64,000 bases of DNA from Paenibacillus sp. PL2-23. GTDB lineage: Bacteria > Bacillota > Bacilli > Paenibacillales > Paenibacillaceae. The notes beneath the pieces are model-generated. The model ran no database searches. It was not told the origin of the DNA and was given only the letters and a program-made list of their open reading frames with translations. Positions 44,288-52,610 of this stretch are shown piece by piece. The stretch is from NCBI RefSeq assembly GCF_040834005.1, contig NZ_CP162129.1, positions 5,073,501-5,137,500 on the forward strand, read 5' to 3'. A program made the translations under genes and the position numbers. The number at the start of each line of letters is the position of its first letter. The stretch's first letter is position 1.

Positions 44288-45655
44288 CTATCCCAGCGCT
44301 GCCTTCAGCGCTTCCGCCACGGTGCTCACACCGATAATTTCAATACCGGAAGGCGCTTTCCAGCCTTTCAGGCTCTTCTCCGGCATAATAACCCGCTTGA
44401 AGCCTAGCTTCTCCGCTTCCTTCACGCGCTGCTCCGCTCTTGATACAGCCCTCACTTCACCCGTCAGGCCGACCTCGCCAAAAATAACGTCATACGGCTT
44501 CGTCGGCGCGTCCCGGAAGCTGGACGCCAGGCTTACCGCTGCTGCCAGGTCGACAGCCGGCTCATCCAGCTTCACGCCGCCTGCGACGTTCAGGTACGCA
44601 TCCTGCGTCTGGAGGAACATGCCGTTCCGCTTCTCCAGCACCGCAATAATGAGCGCCATCCGATGATGGTCGATGCCCGTCGACATACGCCGGGGCGAAG
44701 GAAAGTTCGTCGTGGCGACAAGCGCCTGAAGCTCTACGAGCACCGGCCTCGTCCCCTCCATGCTGGCTACAACCGTAGAGCCCGATACGCCGAGCGGCCG
44801 CTCCGAGAGGAACAGCTCCGACGGGTTCGACACCTCGCGAAGCCCTTCCTCGCCCATCTCGAATATGCCGATTTCATTCGTGGAGCCGAAGCGGTTCTTC
44901 ACCGCGCGCAGCAGACGATACGTATGATGGCGCTCTCCCTCGAAGTACAGCACGCAGTCCACCATATGCTCCAGCAGACGGGGACCTGCAATCGCCCCTT
45001 CCTTGGTCACATGGCCGACCAGAACGGTCGCGATGCCCTTGATCTTAGCCACTCTCATGAAATGCGCTGTACACTCCCGAACCTGGGAGACGCTTCCGGG
45101 AGCAGATTCTACCCTGGGATCGAACACTGTCTGGATGGAGTCGATGACCAGAAAATCCGGCTGCACATTTTCCACCGCATCATTAATTTGCTCCATATTC
45201 GTCTCGCACAATACATACAGCGTTTCCGTCAGCGCGCCCAGCCGATCCGCGCGCAGCTTCGTCTGCCGAACGGATTCCTCGCCGGATATGTACAGCACCT
45301 TCAGCCCTTTGCTCGCAAGCGCATGGGAGGTCTGCAGCAGCAGCGTCGATTTCCCGATGCCGGGATCTCCGCCTACCAGAATAAGCGAGCCCGGCACGAC
45401 GCCGCCCCCAAGCACCCTGTTCAGCTCGGCCATACGCGTCTCGATACGCGGCTCCTGCCCGCTTTCTATATGTATGATGGATTGCGGCTTTTCTTTCGTA
45501 TGGATTCCCGATAAGCCGACGCCCTTCGTCTTGACGATGGTCTCCTTCTCCTCGACCATCGTGTTCCATGCGTGGCAGCCCGGGCACTTGCCCAGCCACT
45601 TGGCCGATTCGTAGCCGCATTCCGTACAGGCGAATTTGATTTTTATTTTGGCCAT
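44288..45655 (-). CDS. radA: DNA repair protein RadA
   Basis: 455 aa. Zinc finger CTECGYESAKWLGKCPGCHAW, Walker A GGDPGIGKSTLL, the RadA-specific KNRFG motif and a Lon-like C-terminal domain. A branch-migration ATPase in recombination. The leader (45656-45700) repeats GCAAGTAGAAGGA so three SD-like words precede the ATG; a separate promoter was not clear. Confidence 0.98.
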   Translation of the reverse strand: MAKIKIKFACTECGYESAKWLGKCPGCHAWNTMVEEKETIVKTKGVGLSGIHTKEKPQSIIHIESGQEPRIETRMAELNRVLGGGVVPGSLILVGGDPGIGKSTLLLQTSHALASKGLKVLYISGEESVRQTKLRADRLGALTETLYVLCETNMEQINDAVENVQPDFLVIDSIQTVFDPRVESAPGSVSQVRECTAHFMRVAKIKGIATVLVGHVTKEGAIAGPRLLEHMVDCVLYFEGERHHTYRLLRAVKNRFGSTNEIGIFEMGEEGLREVSNPSELFLSERPLGVSGSTVVASMEGTRPVLVELQALVATTNFPSPRRMSTGIDHHRMALIIAVLEKRNGMFLQTQDAYLNVAGGVKLDEPAVDLAAAVSLASSFRDAPTKPYDVIFGEVGLTGEVRAVSRAEQRVKEAEKLGFKRVIMPEKSLKGWKAPSGIEIIGVSTVAEALKAALG

Positions 45656-45773
45656 CCCATGCTCCTTCTACTTGCTCCTTCTACTTGCTCCTACTTGATC
45701 ATTCTCTAATAATTCTCATGTTCAAAGTTTACCATTTTATTTGATGCCAAGAAAGGTACTTTCTGGCTTCAAT

Positions 45774-45815
45774 TGAAAAACCCCGCCACCCTCATGAAAC
45801 AAGGGCAGCGGGGTT
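45774..45815 (-). terminator. Terminator after clpC
   Basis: Stem AACCCCGC ... GCGGGGTT with inner pairs, followed on the minus strand by TTTTTC, just 14 bp past clpC. Ends the ctsR operon. Confidence 0.9.
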
Positions 45816-45828
45816 CCCGATATGGCTG

Positions 45829-48291
45829 TTATTTCGTTGCCGATTCCTCTTCCTGCACCGGCGCCTGATCCGTCTTGTTCACGACCAGCTTGCCTTCCTG
45901 CTCATCGATGACGAACGTGTCGCCCTTCTGGATGACGCCCATCAGCAGATCCTCGGACAGACGGTCCTCGATATGCTTCTGGATCGCGCGGCGCAGCGGA
46001 CGCGCTCCGTATTGCGGATCGTAGCCTTCCTTCGCGAGGAACGCCTTGGCCGCCTCGGTCAGCGTGAACTCTACTTGCTGCTCGCGCAGACGCTTGCGAA
46101 GCTCGTCGGACATCAACGTCACGATCTGAGCGATATGCTCCTCGCCAAGCGAGTGGAACACAATCGTCTCGTCAATCCGATTGATGAACTCCGGACGGAA
46201 CGACTTCTTCAGCTCCGCCATCACTTTGTCCTTCATGACGGAGAACTCGCGGCCCGCATCCTGCACAGCCGTGAAGCCCAGCGAGGTATTTTTCTTGATC
46301 TGATCGGCGCCGACGTTCGACGTCATTATGATCAGCGTATTGCGGAAGTCGACGACGCGGCCCTTGGAATCCGTCAGGCGGCCGTCCTCCAGCACTTGCA
46401 GCAGGATATTGAACACTTCGGGATGCGCCTTCTCGATCTCATCGAGTAGCACAACGGAATACGGCTTGCGGCGAACCTTCTCCGTTAGCTGGCCGCCTTC
46501 TTCATAGCCGACATACCCTGGAGGCGCGCCCACCAGTCTGGACGTCGAATGCTTCTCCATGTACTCCGACATGTCGATGCGGATAACCGCGTTTTCGTCG
46601 CCGAACATGGCTTCCGCAAGCGCGCGGGCCAGCTCGGTTTTACCTACGCCGGTAGGACCGAGGAAGATGAACGAGCCAATAGGACGCTTGGGATCCTTCA
46701 GACCGGCGCGTGCGCGGCGAATCGCGCGGGAAACCGATTTGACAGCCTCCTCCTGGCCGATGACGCGGTCATGCAGAATATCCTCCATCTTGAGCAGTCG
46801 CTCGGTTTCCTCTTCCGCAAGCTTCACAACCGGAATGCCGGTCCAGCTCGCCACAACCTGCGCGATATCATCCGGCGTCACTTCGGAATCGGTACGGCCC
46901 TGCTTCTCTTTCCATTGATTTTTGGTGATGTCGAGCTCCTCGCGAATCTTCTGCTCGGTGTCGCGAAGCGCTGCCGCCTTCTCGAACTCCTGGCTCTGCA
47001 CCGCGGCGTCCTTCTCCTTGCGGATGTCTTCCAGGCGGTTCTCCAGCTGCTTCAGGTTCGGCGGAACGGTGTAAGAGTTGAGCCTTACCTTGGAGCTCGC
47101 TTCGTCGATCAGGTCGATCGCTTTGTCCGGCAGGAACCGGTCTGTAATGTAGCGATCCGACAGCTTTACCGCTTGCTCAATGGACTCATCTGTAATTTTC
47201 ACGCGGTGATGCGCCTCATAACGGTCGCGCAGACCGTGAAGAATCTGGATCGCTTCATCCACGGAGGGCTGATCCACCGTGATGGGCTGGAAACGGCGCT
47301 CCAGAGCAGCGTCCTTCTCAATATACTTGCGGTATTCATCCAGCGTCGTCGCACCGATGCACTGCAGCTCGCCGCGCGCCAGCGCCGGCTTCAGAATGTT
47401 GGAGGCGTCGATCGCGCCCTCCGCGCCGCCTGCTCCAATCAGCGTGTGCAGCTCGTCGATGAACAGGATGATATTGCCCGCTTGGCGAATTTCATCCATG
47501 ATTTTTTTCAGACGGTCCTCGAACTCGCCGCGATACTTCGTACCGGCCACGACAGAGCCCATATCCAGCGTCATCACGCGCTTGTCGCGCAGCGTCTCCG
47601 GAATTTCGTTGTTAATAATCTTTTGGGCCAAGCCTTCCGCAATGGCCGTCTTGCCGACACCTGGCTCGCCGATCAGCACGGGATTGTTTTTGGTGCGGCG
47701 GCTGAGCACCTGAATGACACGCTCAATTTCTTTGCTGCGGCCGATAACGGGATCCAGATTGCCTTCCTTGGCGTAAGCCGTCAGGTCTCTGGCCAGACCG
47801 TCCAGCGTTGGCGTGCTCACGTTAGCCTGGGAGCCGTGGTTGCTCGACACGGCCTCGCTGCTGCCAAGAAGCTGCAGCACCTGCTGGCGCGCCTTGTTCA
47901 GGCTGATGCCCAGATTGTTCAGCACTCGCGCCGCTACGCCCTCGCCCTCGCGGATCAGGCCAAGCAGAATATGCTCCGTGCCGACGTAAGTATGGCCAAG
48001 CTTGCGCGCTTCGTCCATCGACAGCTCAATAACCTTCTTCGCCCGCGGCGTATACGCAATATTGTTCGGCTGCTCCTGTCCGCGTCCGATCAGCGCTTCT
48101 ACCTCGTCCTGGATTTTCTCCAGTCCCAGGCCAAGCCCCGTCAGCGCCTTCGCCGCAATGCCTTCCCCTTCCCGAATCAATCCCAGCAATATATGCTCTG
48201 TACCGATATTGTTATGTCCAAGACGAACCGCTTCCTCCTGTGCCAATGCAAGCACCTTCTGCGCTCTCTCCGTGAATCTACCGAACATCAT
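45829..48291 (-). CDS. clpC: ATP-dependent Clp protease ATP-binding subunit ClpC
   Basis: 820 aa Hsp100. Two N-domain repeats (GRFTERAQKVLALAQEEAVRLGHN; ...GTEHILLGLIREGEG twice), AAA-1 with GEPGVGKTAIAEG, a short middle domain with a UVR-like segment that binds McsB/MecA adaptors, AAA-2 with GPTGVGKTELARA, and a ClpP-loop region before LGFTAV. It degrades tagged proteins with ClpP. ATGA overlap with mcsB. Confidence 0.98.
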   Translation of the reverse strand: MMFGRFTERAQKVLALAQEEAVRLGHNNIGTEHILLGLIREGEGIAAKALTGLGLGLEKIQDEVEALIGRGQEQPNNIAYTPRAKKVIELSMDEARKLGHTYVGTEHILLGLIREGEGVAARVLNNLGISLNKARQQVLQLLGSSEAVSSNHGSQANVSTPTLDGLARDLTAYAKEGNLDPVIGRSKEIERVIQVLSRRTKNNPVLIGEPGVGKTAIAEGLAQKIINNEIPETLRDKRVMTLDMGSVVAGTKYRGEFEDRLKKIMDEIRQAGNIILFIDELHTLIGAGGAEGAIDASNILKPALARGELQCIGATTLDEYRKYIEKDAALERRFQPITVDQPSVDEAIQILHGLRDRYEAHHRVKITDESIEQAVKLSDRYITDRFLPDKAIDLIDEASSKVRLNSYTVPPNLKQLENRLEDIRKEKDAAVQSQEFEKAAALRDTEQKIREELDITKNQWKEKQGRTDSEVTPDDIAQVVASWTGIPVVKLAEEETERLLKMEDILHDRVIGQEEAVKSVSRAIRRARAGLKDPKRPIGSFIFLGPTGVGKTELARALAEAMFGDENAVIRIDMSEYMEKHSTSRLVGAPPGYVGYEEGGQLTEKVRRKPYSVVLLDEIEKAHPEVFNILLQVLEDGRLTDSKGRVVDFRNTLIIMTSNVGADQIKKNTSLGFTAVQDAGREFSVMKDKVMAELKKSFRPEFINRIDETIVFHSLGEEHIAQIVTLMSDELRKRLREQQVEFTLTEAAKAFLAKEGYDPQYGARPLRRAIQKHIEDRLSEDLLMGVIQKGDTFVIDEQEGKLVVNKTDQAPVQEEESATK

Positions 48292-49373
48292 TGTTCAACA
48301 CCCCCATGATCATTTGTAACGCTTAACCGATTCCGTATAAGCTCCGCCCTGCGGAAATCCCGCTGCTCCGGGCTCATCTTCTCGCTGAATGTCTGCTGCA
48401 GAAAGCCTGGCTGCGTCATGACGAGAAGCTCATTCAGCACCTGCGGCGTAATGCCTTTCAGCAGACCGAGATCGGCACCGAGCCGAATATCGGACAGCCG
48501 CTGCGCCGCTTCCTTGGAGTCCATAATGGCCGCATGCGACAGAATGCCGTATGATCTTCTTACGCGATCCACGATCCTGATGCGCGACTCCTCCAGCAGC
48601 CGCTTGCGCGCCGCCCTCTCATGTTCGATAATTTGCCGCGCGACGCCGTACAGGTTCTCGATAATCTCGTCCTCAGATTGCCCAAGCGTAATCTGATTGG
48701 AGATTTGGAACAGGTTGCCCAGCGCCTCGCTGCCTTCCCCATACAATCCTCTAACCGCTAATCCCACCTGTGTAACAGCCGACAGGATGCGATTAATCTG
48801 CTGCGTCAATACCAGCGCCGGCAGATGCATCATCACCGACGCCCTGATCCCCGTGCCGACGTTGGTGGGACAAGTGGTCAAGTAGCCCCGCTTCTCATCG
48901 AAGGCGTAATCCGCGGCTTCCTCATATATATCGTCAATTCCGCTTGCCAATGCCCACGCTTCTCCGATTTGAAATCCGGGATATAAACATTGGATGCGCA
49001 GATGGTCTTCTTCGTTAATCATAATGCTGACGGATTCGTTGCCGCTGAGCACAACGGCGCCTGCGCGCGACTCGTTCGCCAGATTCGGGCTGATCAGATG
49101 CTTCTCCACCAGCACCCGCTTGTCAAGCTCGCTTAGCTCGGAGAGCAGGATGGTGTCGAAGGGTCCGTAAGTATCCAGCTTCCCCGACCTGCTCACCTCC
49201 GCCAGCCGGTTCAGCACCGCCTCCGCCTGCTGGCTCGTTGCCAGCATCGGGAACGGCTGATGACGCAGGTTGCGGGCAATCCGCACTCTGCTGCTTATGA
49301 CCACGTCGGAATCGGGACCTGTACCCCGCATCCAATCGCTAAGCGCATCCTCCGAGAATCGATGCTTCGTCAA
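48288..49373 (-). CDS. mcsB: Protein-arginine kinase McsB
   Basis: About 361 aa from TTG at 49373 with AAGGAG 8 nt upstream; a GTG at 49382 is too close to the SD. Phosphagen-kinase fold: VVISSRVRIARNLRHQPFP (ATP-binding arginines), EDHLRIQCLYPG and TCPTNVGTGIRASVMMHLP. It phosphorylates arginines to mark proteins for ClpCP and inactivates CtsR. Confidence 0.96.
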   Translation of the reverse strand: MTKHRFSEDALSDWMRGTGPDSDVVISSRVRIARNLRHQPFPMLATSQQAEAVLNRLAEVSRSGKLDTYGPFDTILLSELSELDKRVLVEKHLISPNLANESRAGAVVLSGNESVSIMINEEDHLRIQCLYPGFQIGEAWALASGIDDIYEEAADYAFDEKRGYLTTCPTNVGTGIRASVMMHLPALVLTQQINRILSAVTQVGLAVRGLYGEGSEALGNLFQISNQITLGQSEDEIIENLYGVARQIIEHERAARKRLLEESRIRIVDRVRRSYGILSHAAIMDSKEAAQRLSDIRLGADLGLLKGITPQVLNELLVMTQPGFLQQTFSEKMSPEQRDFRRAELIRNRLSVTNDHGGVEQ

Positions 49374-49427
49374 CAGACTCACTCCTTTACTGCCGCCTTA
49401 AGCTTAAAGTTAGGTTAGACGCTGAGG

Positions 49428-49949
49428 CTAGAGCTCGGTAAGCTTTCGTTCCAATTCGCGGATGCGATCCCGCAGCTCAGCCGCGTTCTCGAACTCCTCC
49501 CGCTCAATGTAAGCCTGCAGGTCCCTGCGCAGCTGCTCGATCTCCCGCTTGCACTGGATTTCGCTGCCCGAGCGCTTCGGTATCTTGCCGCTGTGGGTCG
49601 TGCTGCTGTGCACCCGCTTCAGTAGCGGATCCAGCCGATCGGCGAACGCCGTATAGCAGGAGCTGCAGCCAAACCTGCCAATCTTGCTGAATTGCGCATA
49701 GGTCAAGCCGCACGCCTCGCAGCGAACCGGCTGAGGTGGAGCATGGCTGTGCGTCGCGCCACCCGGTGAATTGAAGTCCAGCAGGCCCGACAGTAAGCTG
49801 TGGATCGAGAAGCTGTTCGGCGTGCCGGGTATGCCCTCGCCCTTCTCCCTCGCGCAGCTTTCGCAGATATGAAATTCCGTCTTATCGCCATTCACAATTT
49901 TCGTAAAATGAAGTGTAGCCGGCCTCTTGCCGCATTCTTGGCAGAACAA
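49428..49949 (-). CDS. mcsA: McsA, activator of McsB
   Basis: 173 aa with zinc-binding CxxC pairs (MFCQECGKRP, ICESCARE, RCEACG, CSSC) and a C-terminal UVR domain (EREEFENAAELRDRIRELE). It activates the arginine kinase. Between ctsR and mcsB in the conserved order. Confidence 0.97.
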   Translation of the reverse strand: MFCQECGKRPATLHFTKIVNGDKTEFHICESCAREKGEGIPGTPNSFSIHSLLSGLLDFNSPGGATHSHAPPQPVRCEACGLTYAQFSKIGRFGCSSCYTAFADRLDPLLKRVHSSTTHSGKIPKRSGSEIQCKREIEQLRRDLQAYIEREEFENAAELRDRIRELERKLTEL

Positions 49950-49966
49950 AGCCTGGTTCCTCCTTC

Positions 49967-50428
49967 CTATTTGACCAGCAGGGATATGAGCATCGCCCGC
50001 AGCAGTCTCGCGCGCAGCTCGTCCCGCATCGGAAGCATGACGGCAATGGTATCGCGGTGGATAGCCGCCCGCAGCAGTCCCGCTTCCCGCTTCGCGATGA
50101 GCCCCGCCTCCTGCAGCTGATAGATCAGCCCTTCCGCTGCCCCCTGGTCCACGCTGTTCCCGATGGTCTGCTCGATATGGTACTGAATCGTCTTCAGAGC
50201 CGGCAGGTCGACGCGCTGGATTCGAATATAGCCTCCGCCTCCCCGCTTGCTTTCAACCATGTATCCTTTCTCCAGCGTGAACCGGGTGCTGATCACATAA
50301 TTGATCTGGGAAGGCACGCAGGAGAACTTGTCGGCCAATTCGTTGCGCTGAATTTCGACGGCGCCTTCTTCGCTGCAGTCCAGCATTTGCTTCAGGTACT
50401 GTTCAATGAGATCGGAAATGTTACGCAA
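49967..50428 (-). CDS. ctsR: Heat-shock repressor CtsR
   Basis: 153 aa with an N-terminal winged HTH whose wing is glycine-rich (VESKRGGGGYIRI), the heat-sensing loop of CtsR, and a C-terminal dimerisation part targeted by McsB. First gene of ctsR-mcsA-mcsB-clpC, repressing its own operon via the operator just upstream. Confidence 0.98.
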   Translation of the reverse strand: MRNISDLIEQYLKQMLDCSEEGAVEIQRNELADKFSCVPSQINYVISTRFTLEKGYMVESKRGGGGYIRIQRVDLPALKTIQYHIEQTIGNSVDQGAAEGLIYQLQEAGLIAKREAGLLRAAIHRDTIAVMLPMRDELRARLLRAMLISLLVK

Positions 50429-50488
50429 ATCACCAACCTCCCTGAGTCTTCGCCAAAGGAAGGAAAGCCATTTCTACCCTCAATTGAC

Positions 50489-50541
50489 TTTGACTTTCTT
50501 TGACTTTAATTTTATTATACGCAAAATATTCGCAAGGTCAA
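50489..50541 (-). promoter_or_regulatory. sigma-A promoter and CtsR operator of the clpC operon
   Basis: TTGACC (50536-50541), 16 bp, perfect TATAAT (50514-50519). Immediately downstream, over the start point, lies AGTCAAAGAAAGTCAAA (50489-50505), an exact match to the CtsR heptad direct repeat; a third GTCAA follows. The rest of the gene-free stretch to 50802 shows a weak hairpin near 50630-50665 and no gene I can support. Confidence 0.92.
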
Positions 50542-50802
50542 TAAGTTGTTAATTAAATTTTCAGAACATTTAGAAACCTCCGCCAGACGAGACTGCCGAG
50601 ACAAGGTTCACCCTCCCGCAAGCAAAATAAAACGACGCATGACACCTCTTATTAGGGTGATGCGCCGCCGCTTCATTTATACCTCCGTCGACGTTGTTCC
50701 TTCAGCTTCATGCACCGCTTCACTCCTAGCAGCTTACTTGTAAGATATGCTTCCTATTCGCTCAGCTTAGCGTTTTCCCCTTCATTGTTAAGACTTTACA
50801 GG

Positions 50803-50834
50803 AAAAAACGCGGTATTCTCAAGGAATCCGCGTT
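50803..50834 (-). terminator. Terminator after the DUF3221-like lipoprotein gene
   Basis: AACGCGG ... CCGCGTT stem followed on the minus strand by TTTTTTCC, 38 bp past the stop codon. Confidence 0.85.
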
Positions 50835-50871
50835 CTGCAAATCAGATATTGTAGTCTATAACCTATAACAC

Positions 50872-51243
50872 TCACTCCGCCGACTCCAGCACCGTAATTT
50901 TCTCGGCCTTGGCCTCCGCCGGATAGGACTCCTCTACCTCGCCATCCAGCACGACCTGCACCTCATCACCTGTCTTCAGACCTTCCAGATCGGAGGGATC
51001 AGTCACAGTCAGCCAGATGGCGTCTGGATTCAGAGCTGTCAGCAGCTCGTCGGCCGTCTGTTCTCCATCCGTCCAATCCACGTCTGTCACATCCGCACTT
51101 TCAGCCACGAGCACACGGTCATCATTAACCGCGATAACGCGTCCCGTCTCATAATCCCAGCCCTCAGCCGCCTGCTCATCCGCCGAGCAGCCCACAAGCA
51201 TGCTTACTCCTACAATAGCAATAACCGCGTTCCGATTTCTCAT
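50872..51243 (-). CDS. Small lipoprotein, DUF3221-like
   Basis: 123 aa. Signal MRNRNAVIAIVGVSMLVGC with lipobox LVGC|S; the mature part (ETGRVIAVNDDRVLVAES..., later LKTGDEVQVVLDGEVEESYPAEAKAEKI) resembles the OB-like DUF3221 domain of Bacillus surface lipoproteins. Acidic, single cysteine. Function unknown. Independent unit with its own terminator. Confidence 0.85.
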   Translation of the reverse strand: MRNRNAVIAIVGVSMLVGCSADEQAAEGWDYETGRVIAVNDDRVLVAESADVTDVDWTDGEQTADELLTALNPDAIWLTVTDPSDLEGLKTGDEVQVVLDGEVEESYPAEAKAEKITVLESAE

Positions 51244-51320
51244 GTCTCATTTCCCCCTCGCAAGTACTGTTATTACCTTCGAGTACCCTCAAGCGTTAGG
51301 AATGAAACACGTTTAATCGA

Positions 51321-51758
51321 CTACTCCTTCGGCAGCACCTTCCGATCCAGAACAGGGGAGGAGAGGATGACTGATGTATTCACGTTACCATAGGGCAACA
51401 GCCTCTCGACAAGCGTGCTTAACGCATCCATGCCGGTTACAGCCGCCTTCAGCATATAACTGACCGTCCCCGTGACCCGATGGCATTCCAGTATATCATC
51501 ATCCAATATGATTCGTTTCTCGAATTCGTGTGGCGATACCTTCAGCTCGCTCATTTGAATAATCAGCCCAATATTGCGCCCCACTGCTGCAGGCGATACT
51601 CGGGCACCGAAGCCCGTAATCACGCCCTTCTCCTGCAAGCGCAGCAATCGCTCCGACACGCTGGGGCGGCTTAGCGCCAACCGTTTGGAGAGCTCGCTGA
51701 CGGTCATGCGCCCATCCCCCTGAAGCAGCTCCAGCAGTGTTCGATCCAGTTGGTCCAT
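51321..51758 (-). CDS. Lrp/AsnC-family transcriptional regulator
   Basis: 145 aa. The HTH (MTVSELSKRLALSRPSVSERLLRL) is followed by an RAM/ligand domain (ISPAAVG..., VTGTVSYMLKAAVTGMDAL). SD GGTGG precedes ATG. It is divergent from a YitT-type gene across a short AT-rich interval with a 19-bp palindrome, so it probably controls that neighbour and itself. Confidence 0.94.
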   Translation of the reverse strand: MDQLDRTLLELLQGDGRMTVSELSKRLALSRPSVSERLLRLQEKGVITGFGARVSPAAVGRNIGLIIQMSELKVSPHEFEKRIILDDDILECHRVTGTVSYMLKAAVTGMDALSTLVERLLPYGNVNTSVILSSPVLDRKVLPKE

Positions 51759-51810
51759 CCGTTCAAGCCACCTCTTTCAATTTGATGAGTAAACCTATGA
51801 ATTCCATTCA

Positions 51811-51829
51811 ATGTTATCTATATTAACAT
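51811..51829. promoter_or_regulatory. Palindromic operator candidate between lrp and yitT-like genes
   Basis: ATGTTATCTATATTAACAT, 6-bp perfect arms with a 7-bp AT centre, 53 bp upstream of the lrp start codon. Lrp-family proteins often bind AT-rich palindromes. A further TTTAACATATAT word lies at 51841-51852. Confidence 0.45.
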
Positions 51830-51914
51830 GGATTTGATTCAGTTTAACATATATCCATCAATTCGACTCCTGTATTCTAGAATATATCATGAACATCTAG
51901 GTGGTGCTTACAAA

Positions 51915-52562
51915 ATGCTGCTTCTCACAGGAACCAAAATGAAGGTTATATTAAGGAAATGGATTCAAACTGTAATAGGCTGCTTCCTCACTGCGGGTGG
52001 TCTAATAATCCTTCAGCATTCCGGCATCGTTACCGGCGGCACAGCCGGGCTGTCTCTAGGCCTTGCGCCTCTTCTTGGCCTTCCATTTCCCCTGCTGTTC
52101 ACCTTATTGAACCTGCCGTTCTTTTTATTTGCGTATATGTATATGGGCAAGACCTTCACCTGCAAAACCATACTGGCCATTCTGCTTCTGACCGCCTTCA
52201 CCTCCGTGGACGTGTTCTTGCCGAATGTGGCGCTGCCTGCAATCCCCGGAGCCATAGCCGGAGGCCTGCTCATCGGCGCGGGAGTATCAACGCTGTTCCG
52301 GAGCGGCGCTTCACTCGGCGGCGCAACACTGCTTGCTCTCTATCTGCACAAAAAGTATGGCATTAACCCTGGCAAGTCCAACTTTATATTCGATGTCGCC
52401 GTCATCCTTACCAGCTTGGCAGCCTACAGCATGGTCAGCGGGCTGCTCTCTATCTTGTCAATTGGCGTTACCTCCTTCATCCTATCGCTTCTGAAGCGCA
52501 GAGCGAGGCATGCCGCAACCCTGTCCACTCCGTCAACCCAGACAGCTCCCCACCCCTCCTGA
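51915..52562 (+). CDS. YitT/YczE-type membrane protein
   Basis: About 215 aa; ATG 51915 (GGTGGT upstream) or 51939 are the likely starts, the ATG at 51828 overlaps the operator region. Five to six hydrophobic segments with HSGIVTGGTAGLSLGLAPLLG and NLPFFLFAYMYMGKTF, the DUF161 membrane part of YitT; the C-terminal soluble DUF2179 domain is missing. Transport or efflux role unknown. Divergent from lrp, convergent with ureC. Confidence 0.85.
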   Translation: MLLLTGTKMKVILRKWIQTVIGCFLTAGGLIILQHSGIVTGGTAGLSLGLAPLLGLPFPLLFTLLNLPFFLFAYMYMGKTFTCKTILAILLLTAFTSVDVFLPNVALPAIPGAIAGGLLIGAGVSTLFRSGASLGGATLLALYLHKKYGINPGKSNFIFDVAVILTSLAAYSMVSGLLSILSIGVTSFILSLLKRRARHAATLSTPSTQTAPHPS

Positions 52563-52572
52563 CAGCACAAAA

Positions 52573-52606
52573 AGCCTCCAATCCGCATTCCGCGCGATTG
52601 GAGGCT
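52573..52606. terminator. Bidirectional terminator between yitT-like gene and ureC
   Basis: AGCCTCCAATC ... GATTGGAGGCT, an 11-bp perfect stem with T-rich sides both ways, between convergent stops. Confidence 0.88.
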
Positions 52607-52610
52607 GTTT

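Noticed and set aside
50546..50743. 65-codon plus-strand frame between ctsR and the DUF3221-like gene
   Set aside because: No SD, basic low-information sequence, overlaps a weak hairpin; not supported.
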